Shown here one piece after another: positions 15,462 to 22,885 of a stretch of 64,000 nucleotides of DNA (its first letter is position 1; the number at the start of each line of letters is the position of its first letter). Source of the DNA: DATARR01 sp034666985 (GTDB lineage Bacteria > Acidobacteriota > Thermoanaerobaculia > Multivoradales > UBA5704); contig JAXDKS010000015.1 of assembly GCA_034666985.1 (NCBI GenBank), forward strand, positions 62,001-126,000. Direction: 5' to 3'. A program made the translations under genes and the position numbers. The notes under the pieces were generated by a model. It was not told the DNA's origin, ran no database searches, and saw only the letters and a program-made list of their open reading frames with translations.

Positions 15462-17894
15462 TCAACTACGCGCTTCGCACTGGTTCAGCACCTGCCGCCC
15501 GCGCACCGCCCGGCGGTCGCGCGGCGGCATCCGATCGAGGGCGCGAGCGAGGGCCGTGAGCCCGTCGGCACAGCGGGAAGCGCGGGCTCGGGCCACGGCC
15601 CGGCCGGCCTCCAGCCGCGCGAGCGTCGGGTGGCCTGCGGGAAAGGAGGAGCGGAGGATCCGGATCGCTTCGCCGAACGCTTCCTCGGCCTCGGCGTAGC
15701 GGGCGCGGGCAACCAGCAGATCGCCCAGATCCTCCAGGCTCACCGCCACCTCGGCGTGATCGGGCCCGAGGAGTCGCCGGCGATCGGCCAGGGCGGCGCG
15801 CAGCAGCGGCTCGGCGATGTCCAGCTCGCCACGGTCGCGCAGCACGGCCCCGAGCACGTTGCGGCTGCGGGCGAGGTCGCGATCGTCCGGCCGCAGGTAG
15901 CGCTCGCGCAGGGCCAGGCTGCGCCGGGCCGCGGCCTCGGCTTCGGCGAGCCGGCCATCGCCCTGGAGGGCCATGGCCTCGTACTCCAGGGCATCGGCGA
16001 CGACGATCGGGTTGGGCGGCGACAGCGCTTCCCGCGCGGCCAGGATCTCGCGGCAGGCGGCCTCGGCCTCGTGATAGCGTCCCAGATCGATCAGCAGCAG
16101 GGCCCAGTTGGCATGCGTCAGGCCGTAGCGCGCCGCCGCCCCACCGCCTCGGCGCTCCAGCTCGACGGCGCGGCGATAGAAGGGCTCGGCCGCCTCGTAG
16201 CGGCCGAGATCGTGCTCGACCAGGGCATAGTTGTTGAGCGACACGGCAACCTCGGAATGGTCCGCGGGGTACAGCCGCTCGGCGATCGCGAGCACCTCGC
16301 GGAAGACCGGCTCGGCTTCGGCGAACCTTCCGCCGCCCGCGAGCGCCCGGCCGAGATCCCGCAGCGCTGCGGCGAGGTCCGGATGAGCGTCGCCCCGGCG
16401 GCGCTCGACCGCGACGCTCTTGCGCAGCACCTCGATGGCCTTGTCATAGAGGCCGAGCTGAGCGTACAGGCGGCCCAGGGTCGCGAGCAGGGTGCCCTGG
16501 GTCTCCGGCTGCCGATCCAATTGGTGGAGCACCTTGTCGGTGCCCTGGTCGAGCAGCTCACGGGCGGTGATCGAGCTGCCCCGGCCCTCCTCGGGATCGG
16601 CGATCTTGAACAGGTCGGCGAGCAGCGAGGCCACCCGCGTAGCGCGGTCGCGCTCCCGCGCCGTGCGGGCCGAGAGCACCACCAGGCTGACGGCGAGGCT
16701 CAGGATCAGGGCAAAGATCGCCGTGGCCGCGACGGCTCCCCAGCGGTGCCGGCGCACGAGCTTGAAGGCGCGGGCCCGCAGCGGCGTGGGCCTGAAGGTG
16801 ATGGGCCGGCCCTGGAGGTGCAGGGCCAGGTCCTCGGCCAGCCGCTCGACCGAGCCGTAGCGCTCGGCCGGCTCCTTGGCCAGGGCGGCGAGGACGATCG
16901 TATCGAGATCGCCCCGCAGTTGACGAGATTGTGGCGCGCAGGCGCTCGGCCGCTCGGGACGGTGCTCGAGGATCAGACGCTCGACCTCCGGTGCGGACTT
17001 CCCTTCGACCGGATAGGGATGGCGCCCGGTGAGCAGCCGGTAGAGCAGCACGCCGAGGGCGTAGACGTCCGTGGCCGTGGTGACCGGCCGGCCCAGGACC
17101 TGCTCCGGCGCGGCATAGGCGAGAGTCATGGGGCGGCCCGGACCGAGGCCGGTGATGTCCAGGCGCCCCGGAGCTTCCGGATCGAGGATCGGATCGAGGA
17201 TCTTGGCCACCCCGAAATCGAGCAGCTTGGGCCGGCCCTCGGCGGTCACCAGCACGTTGGAAGGCTTCAGGTCCCGGTGCACGATCAGATTGCGGTGGGC
17301 CTCGCGGACCGCCTCCAGCACCTGGAGGAAGAGCGTCAGGCGATCGCGGACCGGCAGCGACTCCGCGTCGCAGTGCGCGTCGATGGGCCGCCCGGCGATC
17401 AGCTCCATGACGAAGTAGGGCCGGCCGTCCTCCGTAGTCCCGCCGTCGAAGAGCCGGGCGATCGACGGATGGTCCAGACCGGCGAGGATCTGGCGCTCGG
17501 TCTGGAAGCGGGCGAGGACCTCGGCGGTCTCCAGGCCGCGGTGCAGCAGCTTGACCGCCACCCGCTGCTGGAACTCCCCGTCCCGCTCGGCGAGGTACAC
17601 CACCCCCATGCCGCCGCGGCCCAGCTCCCCCACCAGCCGGTAGGGTCCCACGCGGCGGCCGAGCTCGCCCTGCACCACCGCCGCGGCCCCGGCCTCCACG
17701 GCATCCTCGAGAAAACGGCCGGCGTGCGCGTCCGCCACCAGGAGGCGCTCGACCTCCGCAGCCAGCTCCGGGTCCTCTTCGGCCGCGGCCGCGAGCAGCG
17801 CGCGCCGTTCGCTCGCGGAGAGATCGACGGCCGCGGCGAACAGCCGTTCCACCCGCTGGAATCGATCCGACTGGGGCTCAGACCGCACGCCCAC
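15462..17894 (-). CDS. Ser/Thr protein kinase with C-terminal TPR array
   Basis: An 810-residue PknB-type kinase: glycine loop GRGGMGVVY, Lys115 in VAVKLL, catalytic HRDLKPSN with Asp208, and DFG at 226-228. A single membrane helix (about 385-408) separates the cytoplasmic kinase from a C-terminal array of tetratricopeptide repeats (YDKAIEVLRKS, RFAEAEPVFREV, RYEAAEPFYRRA and others). Its GTG start lies 17 bp inside the end of the ECF sigma gene, so the two are translationally coupled. The pair recurs at 51327-54691. Signal and substrates are unknown. Confidence 0.94.
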   Translation of the reverse strand: MGVRSEPQSDRFQRVERLFAAAVDLSASERRALLAAAAEEDPELAAEVERLLVADAHAGRFLEDAVEAGAAAVVQGELGRRVGPYRLVGELGRGGMGVVYLAERDGEFQQRVAVKLLHRGLETAEVLARFQTERQILAGLDHPSIARLFDGGTTEDGRPYFVMELIAGRPIDAHCDAESLPVRDRLTLFLQVLEAVREAHRNLIVHRDLKPSNVLVTAEGRPKLLDFGVAKILDPILDPEAPGRLDITGLGPGRPMTLAYAAPEQVLGRPVTTATDVYALGVLLYRLLTGRHPYPVEGKSAPEVERLILEHRPERPSACAPQSRQLRGDLDTIVLAALAKEPAERYGSVERLAEDLALHLQGRPITFRPTPLRARAFKLVRRHRWGAVAATAIFALILSLAVSLVVLSARTARERDRATRVASLLADLFKIADPEEGRGSSITARELLDQGTDKVLHQLDRQPETQGTLLATLGRLYAQLGLYDKAIEVLRKSVAVERRRGDAHPDLAAALRDLGRALAGGGRFAEAEPVFREVLAIAERLYPADHSEVAVSLNNYALVEHDLGRYEAAEPFYRRAVELERRGGGAAARYGLTHANWALLLIDLGRYHEAEAACREILAAREALSPPNPIVVADALEYEAMALQGDGRLAEAEAAARRSLALRERYLRPDDRDLARSRNVLGAVLRDRGELDIAEPLLRAALADRRRLLGPDHAEVAVSLEDLGDLLVARARYAEAEEAFGEAIRILRSSFPAGHPTLARLEAGRAVARARASRCADGLTALARALDRMPPRDRRAVRGRQVLNQCEARS

Positions 17895-18474
17895 CCTCCG
17901 CCGTCAGACGATCGAAGAGGAAAGCCCTGGCGAGCCGCGTGTCGAGGATGACAGTGGGGGCCGAAACGCCCAGGACCGTCGCGGTCTCCTCCACCGACAG
18001 GCCGCCGAAAAATCGCAGCTCGACCACCCGCGCCTTGCGGTTATCGGCCGCCGCCAGCTCGTCGAGAGCGGCGTCGAGCGCCAGGAGATCGGAGGGCGTC
18101 TCGGCCACCGTCAGCTCCCCGGCCAGCTCGAGCGGGAGCTTCATCGCCCCGGCCCCGCGGCGGACGGCGTTGAGCGAGCGCGCGTGATCGACCAGGATGC
18201 GGCGCATCAGCCGGGCGGCCAGCGCGAGGAAGTGGAGGCGGTCGTGGCAGGAGGCCGGTTGGCCACCGTGAAGGCGCAGGAAAGCCTCGTGCACCAGGGC
18301 CGTGGCCTGCAGCGTATGGTCCGGCCGCTCCCCTGCCAGGGCCCGCGCCGCCAGGCGGTGCAACTCGGCGTAGACCAGCGGCGTCAGCGTCGCCAGCGCG
18401 CCGCGATCCCCCTCCCGCCATCGCACCAGCAGATCCGTGACCTCATGGGCCGAGCCTGGAGAATCCGGAAGCAT
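17878..18474 (-). CDS. ECF sigma factor paired with kinase
   Basis: 198 residues from ATG 18474. Region 2 (LVYAELHRLAARALAGER, DHTLQATALVHEAFLRL, LHFLALAARLMRRILVDHAR) and region 4 (VVELRFFGGLSVEETATVLG) match the ECF subfamily that is linked to Ser/Thr kinases in Acidobacteriota and Planctomycetota. No anti-sigma gene is present; phosphorylation by the coupled kinase is the likely control. Its helix-turn-helix reads VSAPTVILDTRLARAFL, slightly unlike the usual S-x-x-T-V-x-R-D-W-x-x-A-R-A-W-L form. Confidence 0.9.
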   Translation of the reverse strand: MLPDSPGSAHEVTDLLVRWREGDRGALATLTPLVYAELHRLAARALAGERPDHTLQATALVHEAFLRLHGGQPASCHDRLHFLALAARLMRRILVDHARSLNAVRRGAGAMKLPLELAGELTVAETPSDLLALDAALDELAAADNRKARVVELRFFGGLSVEETATVLGVSAPTVILDTRLARAFLFDRLTAEGGRAV

Positions 18475-18527
18475 GCATAAGACTATGTACCAAAAAGAGG
18501 TGGAGGGGAGACGGCTGCCGGACGCGC

Positions 18528-19436
18528 CTATGCGGACCGGATCTCCATCGATCGCGCCACGAACCCCACCGCCTCCCCCACACAACCCTCATCCCGCAGG
18601 ATGCGCAGATGCCCGAGCCCCATGGCGGGACGCAGCTCCGCTCCCGGCCAGCGGCGGGCGACCTCGGCGCCTTCGTCGAACGGCACCTCGCGATCTTCGG
18701 GATCGTGGAGGACGAGGAGCGGCACCGTCATCCGCGGGGCGAGATCGGCGGGAGCGATGCCGTCGAAGCGCACGTGGAGCCAGTCCTCCGCCTCGTGGAG
18801 CATGCGGTCCATGACCGGCTGCGACACGCCGACGCCCATCCGGAACCGCGCCCAGAACGACTCGAAGCCCGCGGGAGGAGCGAAGAAGACGGCCCGCTCC
18901 ACCGTCATCCCGGAGGAGATCGCGTAGGTGCTGGCCGCGGCGCCGAAGGAGTGGGCCACCACGCCCCGGGCGGGTCCAAAAAGGGCCGCGGCGCGCACCA
19001 GCGCCGAGGCGAAATGGATGAGGGACGAGACGCTCCCCGCCGATTCGCCATGGCCGGGAAGGTCGAGCGCCACCGCCCGGAAACCCGCCGCCACGATGGG
19101 ATCCACGAGCGCGGTCATCTGCCCGGAGTGCCCGCCCCAGCCGTGCATCAGGAATACCGTGGGCCCCTGGCCCCAGGCGCGGCCGGCCACCCGTTGCCCC
19201 CCCATCTCGAACGAGAAGAGCTCGCCCCGCGCCAGCACCTCCCGCTCCCCGTCGCGCACCCGTGCCCGCATCGGCGTGAAGAACAGCTTGCGCGCCAGCC
19301 GGGCCGCCGTGCCCGGCGCCAGCGTGCTCGCCACTCGCATCCCCGCGCGGAGCCAGGGCGGCGCCGGCACGGGCCGCAAACGACCGATCGTGCTATTTTG
19401 GATTGGATAGGCGAGGGCTGCGTCCATGGGCTGCAT
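18528..19436 (-). CDS. Alpha/beta hydrolase
   Basis: A 302-residue protein. The oxyanion-hole motif is FLMHGWGGHSG, the nucleophile is Ser163 in VAHSFGAA, and Asp and His are in HDPEDREVP and GLGHLRILRD. It lacks a signal peptide. The gene follows the TetR regulator by 23 bp on the same strand, suggesting an operon in which the regulator senses the hydrolase substrate or product. The substrate is unknown; lipid esters or quorum-type molecules are possible but unproven. Confidence 0.88.
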   Translation of the reverse strand: MQPMDAALAYPIQNSTIGRLRPVPAPPWLRAGMRVASTLAPGTAARLARKLFFTPMRARVRDGEREVLARGELFSFEMGGQRVAGRAWGQGPTVFLMHGWGGHSGQMTALVDPIVAAGFRAVALDLPGHGESAGSVSSLIHFASALVRAAALFGPARGVVAHSFGAAASTYAISSGMTVERAVFFAPPAGFESFWARFRMGVGVSQPVMDRMLHEAEDWLHVRFDGIAPADLAPRMTVPLLVLHDPEDREVPFDEGAEVARRWPGAELRPAMGLGHLRILRDEGCVGEAVGFVARSMEIRSA

Positions 19437-19459
19437 GGCTTTCTCCTCTCAGGAATGGG

Positions 19460-20050
19460 TCAGGGACGGTTGCGCTCGAGGAGCGCTTCGAAGGCGCCGC
19501 GCGCCCGCTCTTCGGCCCGCGGGTGCTCGAGCAGCTTGGCGACCTGCTGGAAGACCATGCCGATGCCGACGAACTCGAAGGCGAACTGCTCGAGGTCGAG
19601 ATCGGCGCGGAGGTGACCTTCCTCGACGGCCGTGCGCGCGGCCCGGGCGATGGTGCCGTACCAGTCGCGCTGCGACTTCACGAGGAGGTCGCGAATGGGC
19701 CCGGGGCGGTCGTCGTACTCGTGGGTGAGCGCCATGAAGAAGCAGCTTCCGCTGCGCGCGTTGCCGTGGATCCAGATGAGGTGGAGGTCGAACAGCGTCC
19801 GCAGCCGCGGCTCGCCGCGCGGCTGCCGGATGGCCGGCACCACGACGTCCTGGATGAAGTGGTCGATGGCCCGCTGCACCACCTCGACCTGCAGCGCCTC
19901 CTTCGACCGGAAGTGCGCGAACAGGCCGCTCTTCGAAAGATTCAGCCCCGCCGCCAGGACGCCGAGCGACACCCCCTCGAGACCGACCTCGCCGGCCAGG
20001 GCCAGGGCCCGCTCGACGATCTCCTGGCGCGTCTGCTCACCTTTGCTCAC
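19460..20050 (-). CDS. TetR/AcrR-family transcriptional regulator
   Basis: 196 residues from GTG 20050. The N-terminal helix-turn-helix GEQTRQEIVERALALAGEVG, followed by LAAGLNLSKSGLFAHFRSKE, is characteristic, and the helical ligand domain carries GSCFFMALTHEYDDRPG as in the TetR C-terminal families. A longer start would run into the repeat element at 20086-20212 and was rejected. It lies upstream of the alpha/beta hydrolase and probably represses that operon and itself. The start codon has only a weak ribosome-binding site. Confidence 0.9.
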   Translation of the reverse strand: MSKGEQTRQEIVERALALAGEVGLEGVSLGVLAAGLNLSKSGLFAHFRSKEALQVEVVQRAIDHFIQDVVVPAIRQPRGEPRLRTLFDLHLIWIHGNARSGSCFFMALTHEYDDRPGPIRDLLVKSQRDWYGTIARAARTAVEEGHLRADLDLEQFAFEFVGIGMVFQQVAKLLEHPRAEERARGAFEALLERNRP

Positions 20051-20085
20051 GGGGAGAAAATAGCACGATCGGTCGTAACTCGCAA

Positions 20086-20212
20086 GAGGGGTACGCCTGC
20101 GGTCGGTCTTGCCGTAGGGTGCGCTGTGCGCACCTTCAACGGTCGTGGTGCGCACAGCGCACCCTACGGGGATCTTGCTTTTCTCCCTCTTCTCCCGGTG
20201 AGGGGGGTTGGG
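20086..20212. repeat. Left half of dispersed repeat; candidate attL
   Basis: The sequence corresponds to the central and right-central part of the intact element at 46269-46579, including its hairpin, and stops abruptly at 20212. Its last 30 bp (20183-20212) are repeated perfectly, in the same orientation, at 38377-38406, where the remaining right part of the element continues. The two halves therefore look like one repeat copy split by an 18-kb insertion. A perfect 21-bp inverted repeat sits at 20114-20134 and 20147-20167. Confidence 0.6.
20114..20167. repeat. Perfect 21-bp-arm hairpin inside the repeat
   Basis: The arm 20114-20134 begins GTAGGGTGCG and ends GCGCACC. It pairs without mismatch with 20147-20167 across a 12-base loop. 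A diverged version occurs within the intact element near 46416-46480. Such GTGCGC-rich palindromes are common in dispersed bacterial repeats. Confidence 0.8.
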
Positions 20213-20401
20213 CTCGGGTATAAGTCTATACCTTTCAGTCATTTAGGTCGCTAGGTTCAGGTCGGCAGGTTACAACGAGGTAACAATCCGAAAGATCTTC
20301 GCTATCAGGAGTGAAGCCCGTAAAGGAAACGCCCCTTGAGCGCACCATCCGAGACAGACACCGCGACACCCCGCACCCCGCCCGTCCCTCTCAGGCCGTC
20401 C

Positions 20402-20587
20402 TCAGTCGAGCTTGAGGTACACCCGTAGCGCCCGCCGCACGATCTCAGACTTGGAAGCACCTGCCTTGACGGCGCGAGCCTCAAGCGCCTGCTCCTCATC
20501 TGCGTACAGGTAGACGGTCTCTCGGATCAATCCGCCCTTGGTAGTGAACTTCCTGCGCTCGTGGGATGCATCGGGCTTCCTTGGCAT
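20402..20587 (-). CDS. Small ribbon-helix-helix protein
   Basis: 61 residues. RETVYLYADEEQALEARAVK, then AGASKSEIVRRALRVYL, is a standard CopG/Arc-type ribbon-helix-helix fold. It probably represses a nearby promoter; the divergent four-gene cassette beginning at 20766 is the obvious candidate target. No toxin partner is adjacent. It is the first gene inside the putative island. Confidence 0.72.
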   Translation of the reverse strand: MPRKPDASHERRKFTTKGGLIRETVYLYADEEQALEARAVKAGASKSEIVRRALRVYLKLD

Positions 20588-20765
20588 AGGACCAAGATAG
20601 ACAAACGCGCCGCTAGTGAGATAGCATCACTAGTGATCGCTCTTATGCATGCACAAGAGCGCGACCCGCGGAAGAGGGAGCGTGTCCCCTTCCGTCCAAG
20701 TAAAGCGGCCCCGGGCGGGTGTACAGCCCAACCCGGAGCCTAAGCCCAGCAGGAGGACTAGCCCC

Positions 20766-21212
20766 ATGCTGAACCTGTCCAAGTCTAACCCGTTCACGTC
20801 CACCCCGCCCCCGCCGTCCGGCCCCGCAGTCTCCCCGCCCGTCGTCCATCCGGACCAATTCGAGGACTTCCCCGTCTTTAGGGAGACGTTCCTCCTCTTC
20901 TTCACCGATCCCAAAGCCAACGCCTCCACCCGCAACTTTGGTCTGCTGCTGCACGAGCTGGTCCTGGAATTCTGGGGCCAGTGGCCACCCCACCGCGAGG
21001 GGATGTTCCCTTCCGAGCTGCGGGCCGTGGTGGCCGATCTCCGCCACCTCCAGGGATGCCTCCAGGAGTGGACCGGGCCGGCCTGCCCCGTCGATGGCCA
21101 GTATGAACGCCGTCTCTCCGAAGTGGGCGCCGACGTGGCCCGCGGGATCGCCAAGCTCGCCGATCGCCTGGAGGTGGAGCTGGGCTCCTGGCTGGAAGGG
21201 GCGTCTTCATGA
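20766..21212 (+). CDS. Cassette gene 1, unknown; paralogue of gene 2
   Basis: 148 residues from ATG 20766 behind AGGAGG. A Pro-rich N-terminus leads to HPDQFEDFPVFRETFLLFF, then a helical core ending in ELRAVVADLRHLQG and GIAKLADRLEVELGSWLEG. The next gene has the same layout (EWEDFAVFRETFLAYF, QLRAVVADLRHLEG), so the two are tandem paralogues. No known family was recognised. Its stop codon overlaps the next start as ATGA. All four genes of the cassette are joined this way, implying a stoichiometric complex. It is cytoplasmic by sequence. Confidence 0.75.
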   Translation: MLNLSKSNPFTSTPPPPSGPAVSPPVVHPDQFEDFPVFRETFLLFFTDPKANASTRNFGLLLHELVLEFWGQWPPHREGMFPSELRAVVADLRHLQGCLQEWTGPACPVDGQYERRLSEVGADVARGIAKLADRLEVELGSWLEGASS

Positions 21213-21635
21213 GCGCCGCATCCTCACCCCTCACTCCACAGCCTGAAGATGAAGGCGCGGCCGGCCCGCCTAACTTCGATCCCGTGGAGTGGGAGGACTT
21301 CGCTGTCTTCCGCGAAACCTTCCTCGCCTACTTCACCCTCCCCGAGCACAACGCTCTCCTGCGCGGCGCGGGGAATCTCCTCTTCGACATGACCCTAGCC
21401 GCTTCGGACAAGTGGCCGGATCAGCCGGAGGGATGGCTCCGCGGGCAGCTCCGGGCCGTGGTGGCCGATCTCCGCCACCTGGAGGGCTTCCTGGTGACCG
21501 TTGACCGAGTCACCCTCAGCCGATCCCTACGAGGGTGCTCTCCACCGCATGGCGATCCTGATGTCCCGCAAGATCGCGTCCGTTGCCGAGCAAATCGAGG
21601 ACAAGCTCGGCACGTGGCGGGGGGAGGCGTCATGA
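21209..21635 (+). pseudogene. Cassette gene 2, paralogue of gene 1, frameshifted
   Basis: The frame from ATG 21209 matches gene 1 through QLRAVVADLRHLEGFLVTVD, near 21510. After that the homologous continuation (DPYEGALHRMAILMSRKIAS, then QIEDKLGTWRGEAS and stop at 21633-21635) lies one base out of frame. Only a one-base change around 21505-21530 separates them. The original stop keeps the ATGA overlap with gene 3. It is either a recent frameshift mutation, a sequencing error, or a programmed +1 shift. In the unshifted frame translation would run into gene 3 as a fusion. Confidence 0.7.
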
Positions 21636-21877
21636 GGCGCCGGTGGTGGAGCTGGCCCACGAGTGCCGTTCACCGGCTCGACATCCACGCCACGCCGGAG
21701 CAGTGGCAGGCGTGGAATGCTGCGGCCCGTCTCTCCGGGGTCCCCCTTCAAGTCTGGCTCACTCAGGCCGGGGACGCCCACGCCCGCAACCTGCAACGAT
21801 CCGTCAAACAGGTACAAGCGGCCGGGAAGAAAGGGAGGCAGGGGCCGGCGCCCGAGCCCGGCGGGGAGGTCCCATGA
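21632..21877 (+). CDS. Cassette gene 3, small protein with RHH/MobC-like motif
   Basis: 81 residues from ATG 21632 (ATGA overlap with gene 2). The core LDIHATPEQWQAWNAAARLS, then GVPLQVWLTQAGDAHAR, resembles the N-terminal DNA-binding segment of plasmid mobilisation (MobC-like) and ribbon-helix-helix proteins: a strand, then helix with W-x-x-W/A-A-A, a turn at G-V, and a WL-containing helix. Gene 4 carries the same motif. A basic Gly/Lys-rich tail follows. Function is inferred only from this resemblance. Confidence 0.65.
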   Translation: MRRRWWSWPTSAVHRLDIHATPEQWQAWNAAARLSGVPLQVWLTQAGDAHARNLQRSVKQVQAAGKKGRQGPAPEPGGEVP

Positions 21878-22419
21878 GCGGGTCCTACTGGTGCCAGAGC
21901 ACCGAAACCACCACGACCTACACCGTCACGGCCCGGCGGGATCAGGTGGAGCGATGGGAAGCAGCCGCTTCCGCTGACGGGGTGCGGTCGGTCGGCTCCT
22001 GGCTGGCGGAGACGGCGGATGCCCGCCTGCGGGAACGGGCGCAGTCGGGCGGGCCGCCGGCCTTGCCATGGCTCCAGGATCGTTTCCGGGTGCTCGTGAC
22101 GGATACGACGGCTCGGCCCGAAGTGGCCCACGAGATCGAAGTCCGCGGCATGGTCTCCGGTTTCTTCGGGATCTTCCGGGGAGACGGCCAGGGCGTGGGC
22201 GAGCCCGGCTGTTCCCGCTACTCCCTGGTCCATCGCCCAACGCGGCGGATCATCGTCACGCTCCCCCTGCGGAAGTCCTGTATGGCGCTCGCGGCAGAGC
22301 TGGCCGCGCTCCGGATCGACTGGCAGGAGGTTGACCCTGAGAAGGTGCTCGGCGCGGCACCGGATCGCGAAAAGGCGCAAGCGGTTATCCGGCTTTTCGA
22401 GAAACTCACCTGCACATAG
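21874..22419 (+). CDS. Cassette gene 4, unknown with RHH-like N-terminus
   Basis: 181 residues from ATG 21874, overlapping gene 3 as ATGA. Residues about 12-52 (TYTVTARRDQVERWEAAASA, then GVRSVGSWLAETADARLRE) repeat the motif of gene 3. The remainder (FRVLVTDTTARPEVAHEIEV, SLVHRPTRRIIVTLPLRKSC) is a strand-rich domain not recognised. A hairpin resembling a terminator follows nine bases after the stop, so the cassette probably ends here. The operon may encode a DNA-binding assembly belonging to the island's transfer or maintenance functions. Confidence 0.72.
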   Translation: MSGSYWCQSTETTTTYTVTARRDQVERWEAAASADGVRSVGSWLAETADARLRERAQSGGPPALPWLQDRFRVLVTDTTARPEVAHEIEVRGMVSGFFGIFRGDGQGVGEPGCSRYSLVHRPTRRIIVTLPLRKSCMALAAELAALRIDWQEVDPEKVLGAAPDREKAQAVIRLFEKLTCT

Positions 22420-22427
22420 CAGGGTTT

Positions 22428-22454
22428 GGGCCGGTTTCCGAGAGGAGCCGGCCC
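22428..22454 (+). terminator. Hairpin after the four-gene cassette
   Basis: GGGCCGG (22428-22434) pairs with CCGGCCC (22448-22454) around a 13-base loop and is followed by CTCTTGTT. The T-run is weak, so termination is plausible and not certain. Confidence 0.45.
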
Positions 22455-22521
22455 CTCTTGTTACTCCTGGTAGGTTCCACGGGCGGCCCATGCAGGCGCC
22501 GCCCGTGGCTGAAGCTCGCCG

Positions 22522-22692
22522 GTGAACCGGGAGGCCCTGGCAGCCCTGCTGCTCTTTGAGGAGGCCACCGAGCAGGAGCATGCCACGGCCGAGCTGGCCC
22601 GCCGGGGGTTTGCTCCAGTACCTCTTCCGCGCTCGCCACGAGCCGGGCCTCCGGTTTTCTTCATGATGCTCCCCATTCGCCCTGCCGTGTAG
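22522..22692 (+). CDS. Possible 56-residue small protein
   Basis: A GTG-initiated frame reads NREALAALLLFEEATEQEHA, then TAELARRGF and a Pro-rich end. The amphipathic helix looks protein-like, but the ribosome-binding site is weak and the frame lies beyond the cassette terminator. It may be a truncated fifth gene or chance. The rest of 22455-22885 shows no gene. Confidence 0.25.
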   Translation: MNREALAALLLFEEATEQEHATAELARRGFAPVPLPRSPRAGPPVFFMMLPIRPAV

Positions 22693-22885
22693 TACAGAGC
22701 CCCCCGCCCGCGGGGAACCCCCTTCGGTTTCCCCGCCACCCCTCCCCGTTCGGACGGGCATTTTGGGTGTCGTCTCTCCGTCGTCGCGTTCTTGTCTTCG
22801 CCGGCGACCGTACAGGACCGATCCCACCTCCTCAGCTATTTTCAGCGAGGCGGGGAAGGCGGCTCGCAGGTAGGTCCTGCGCCTG

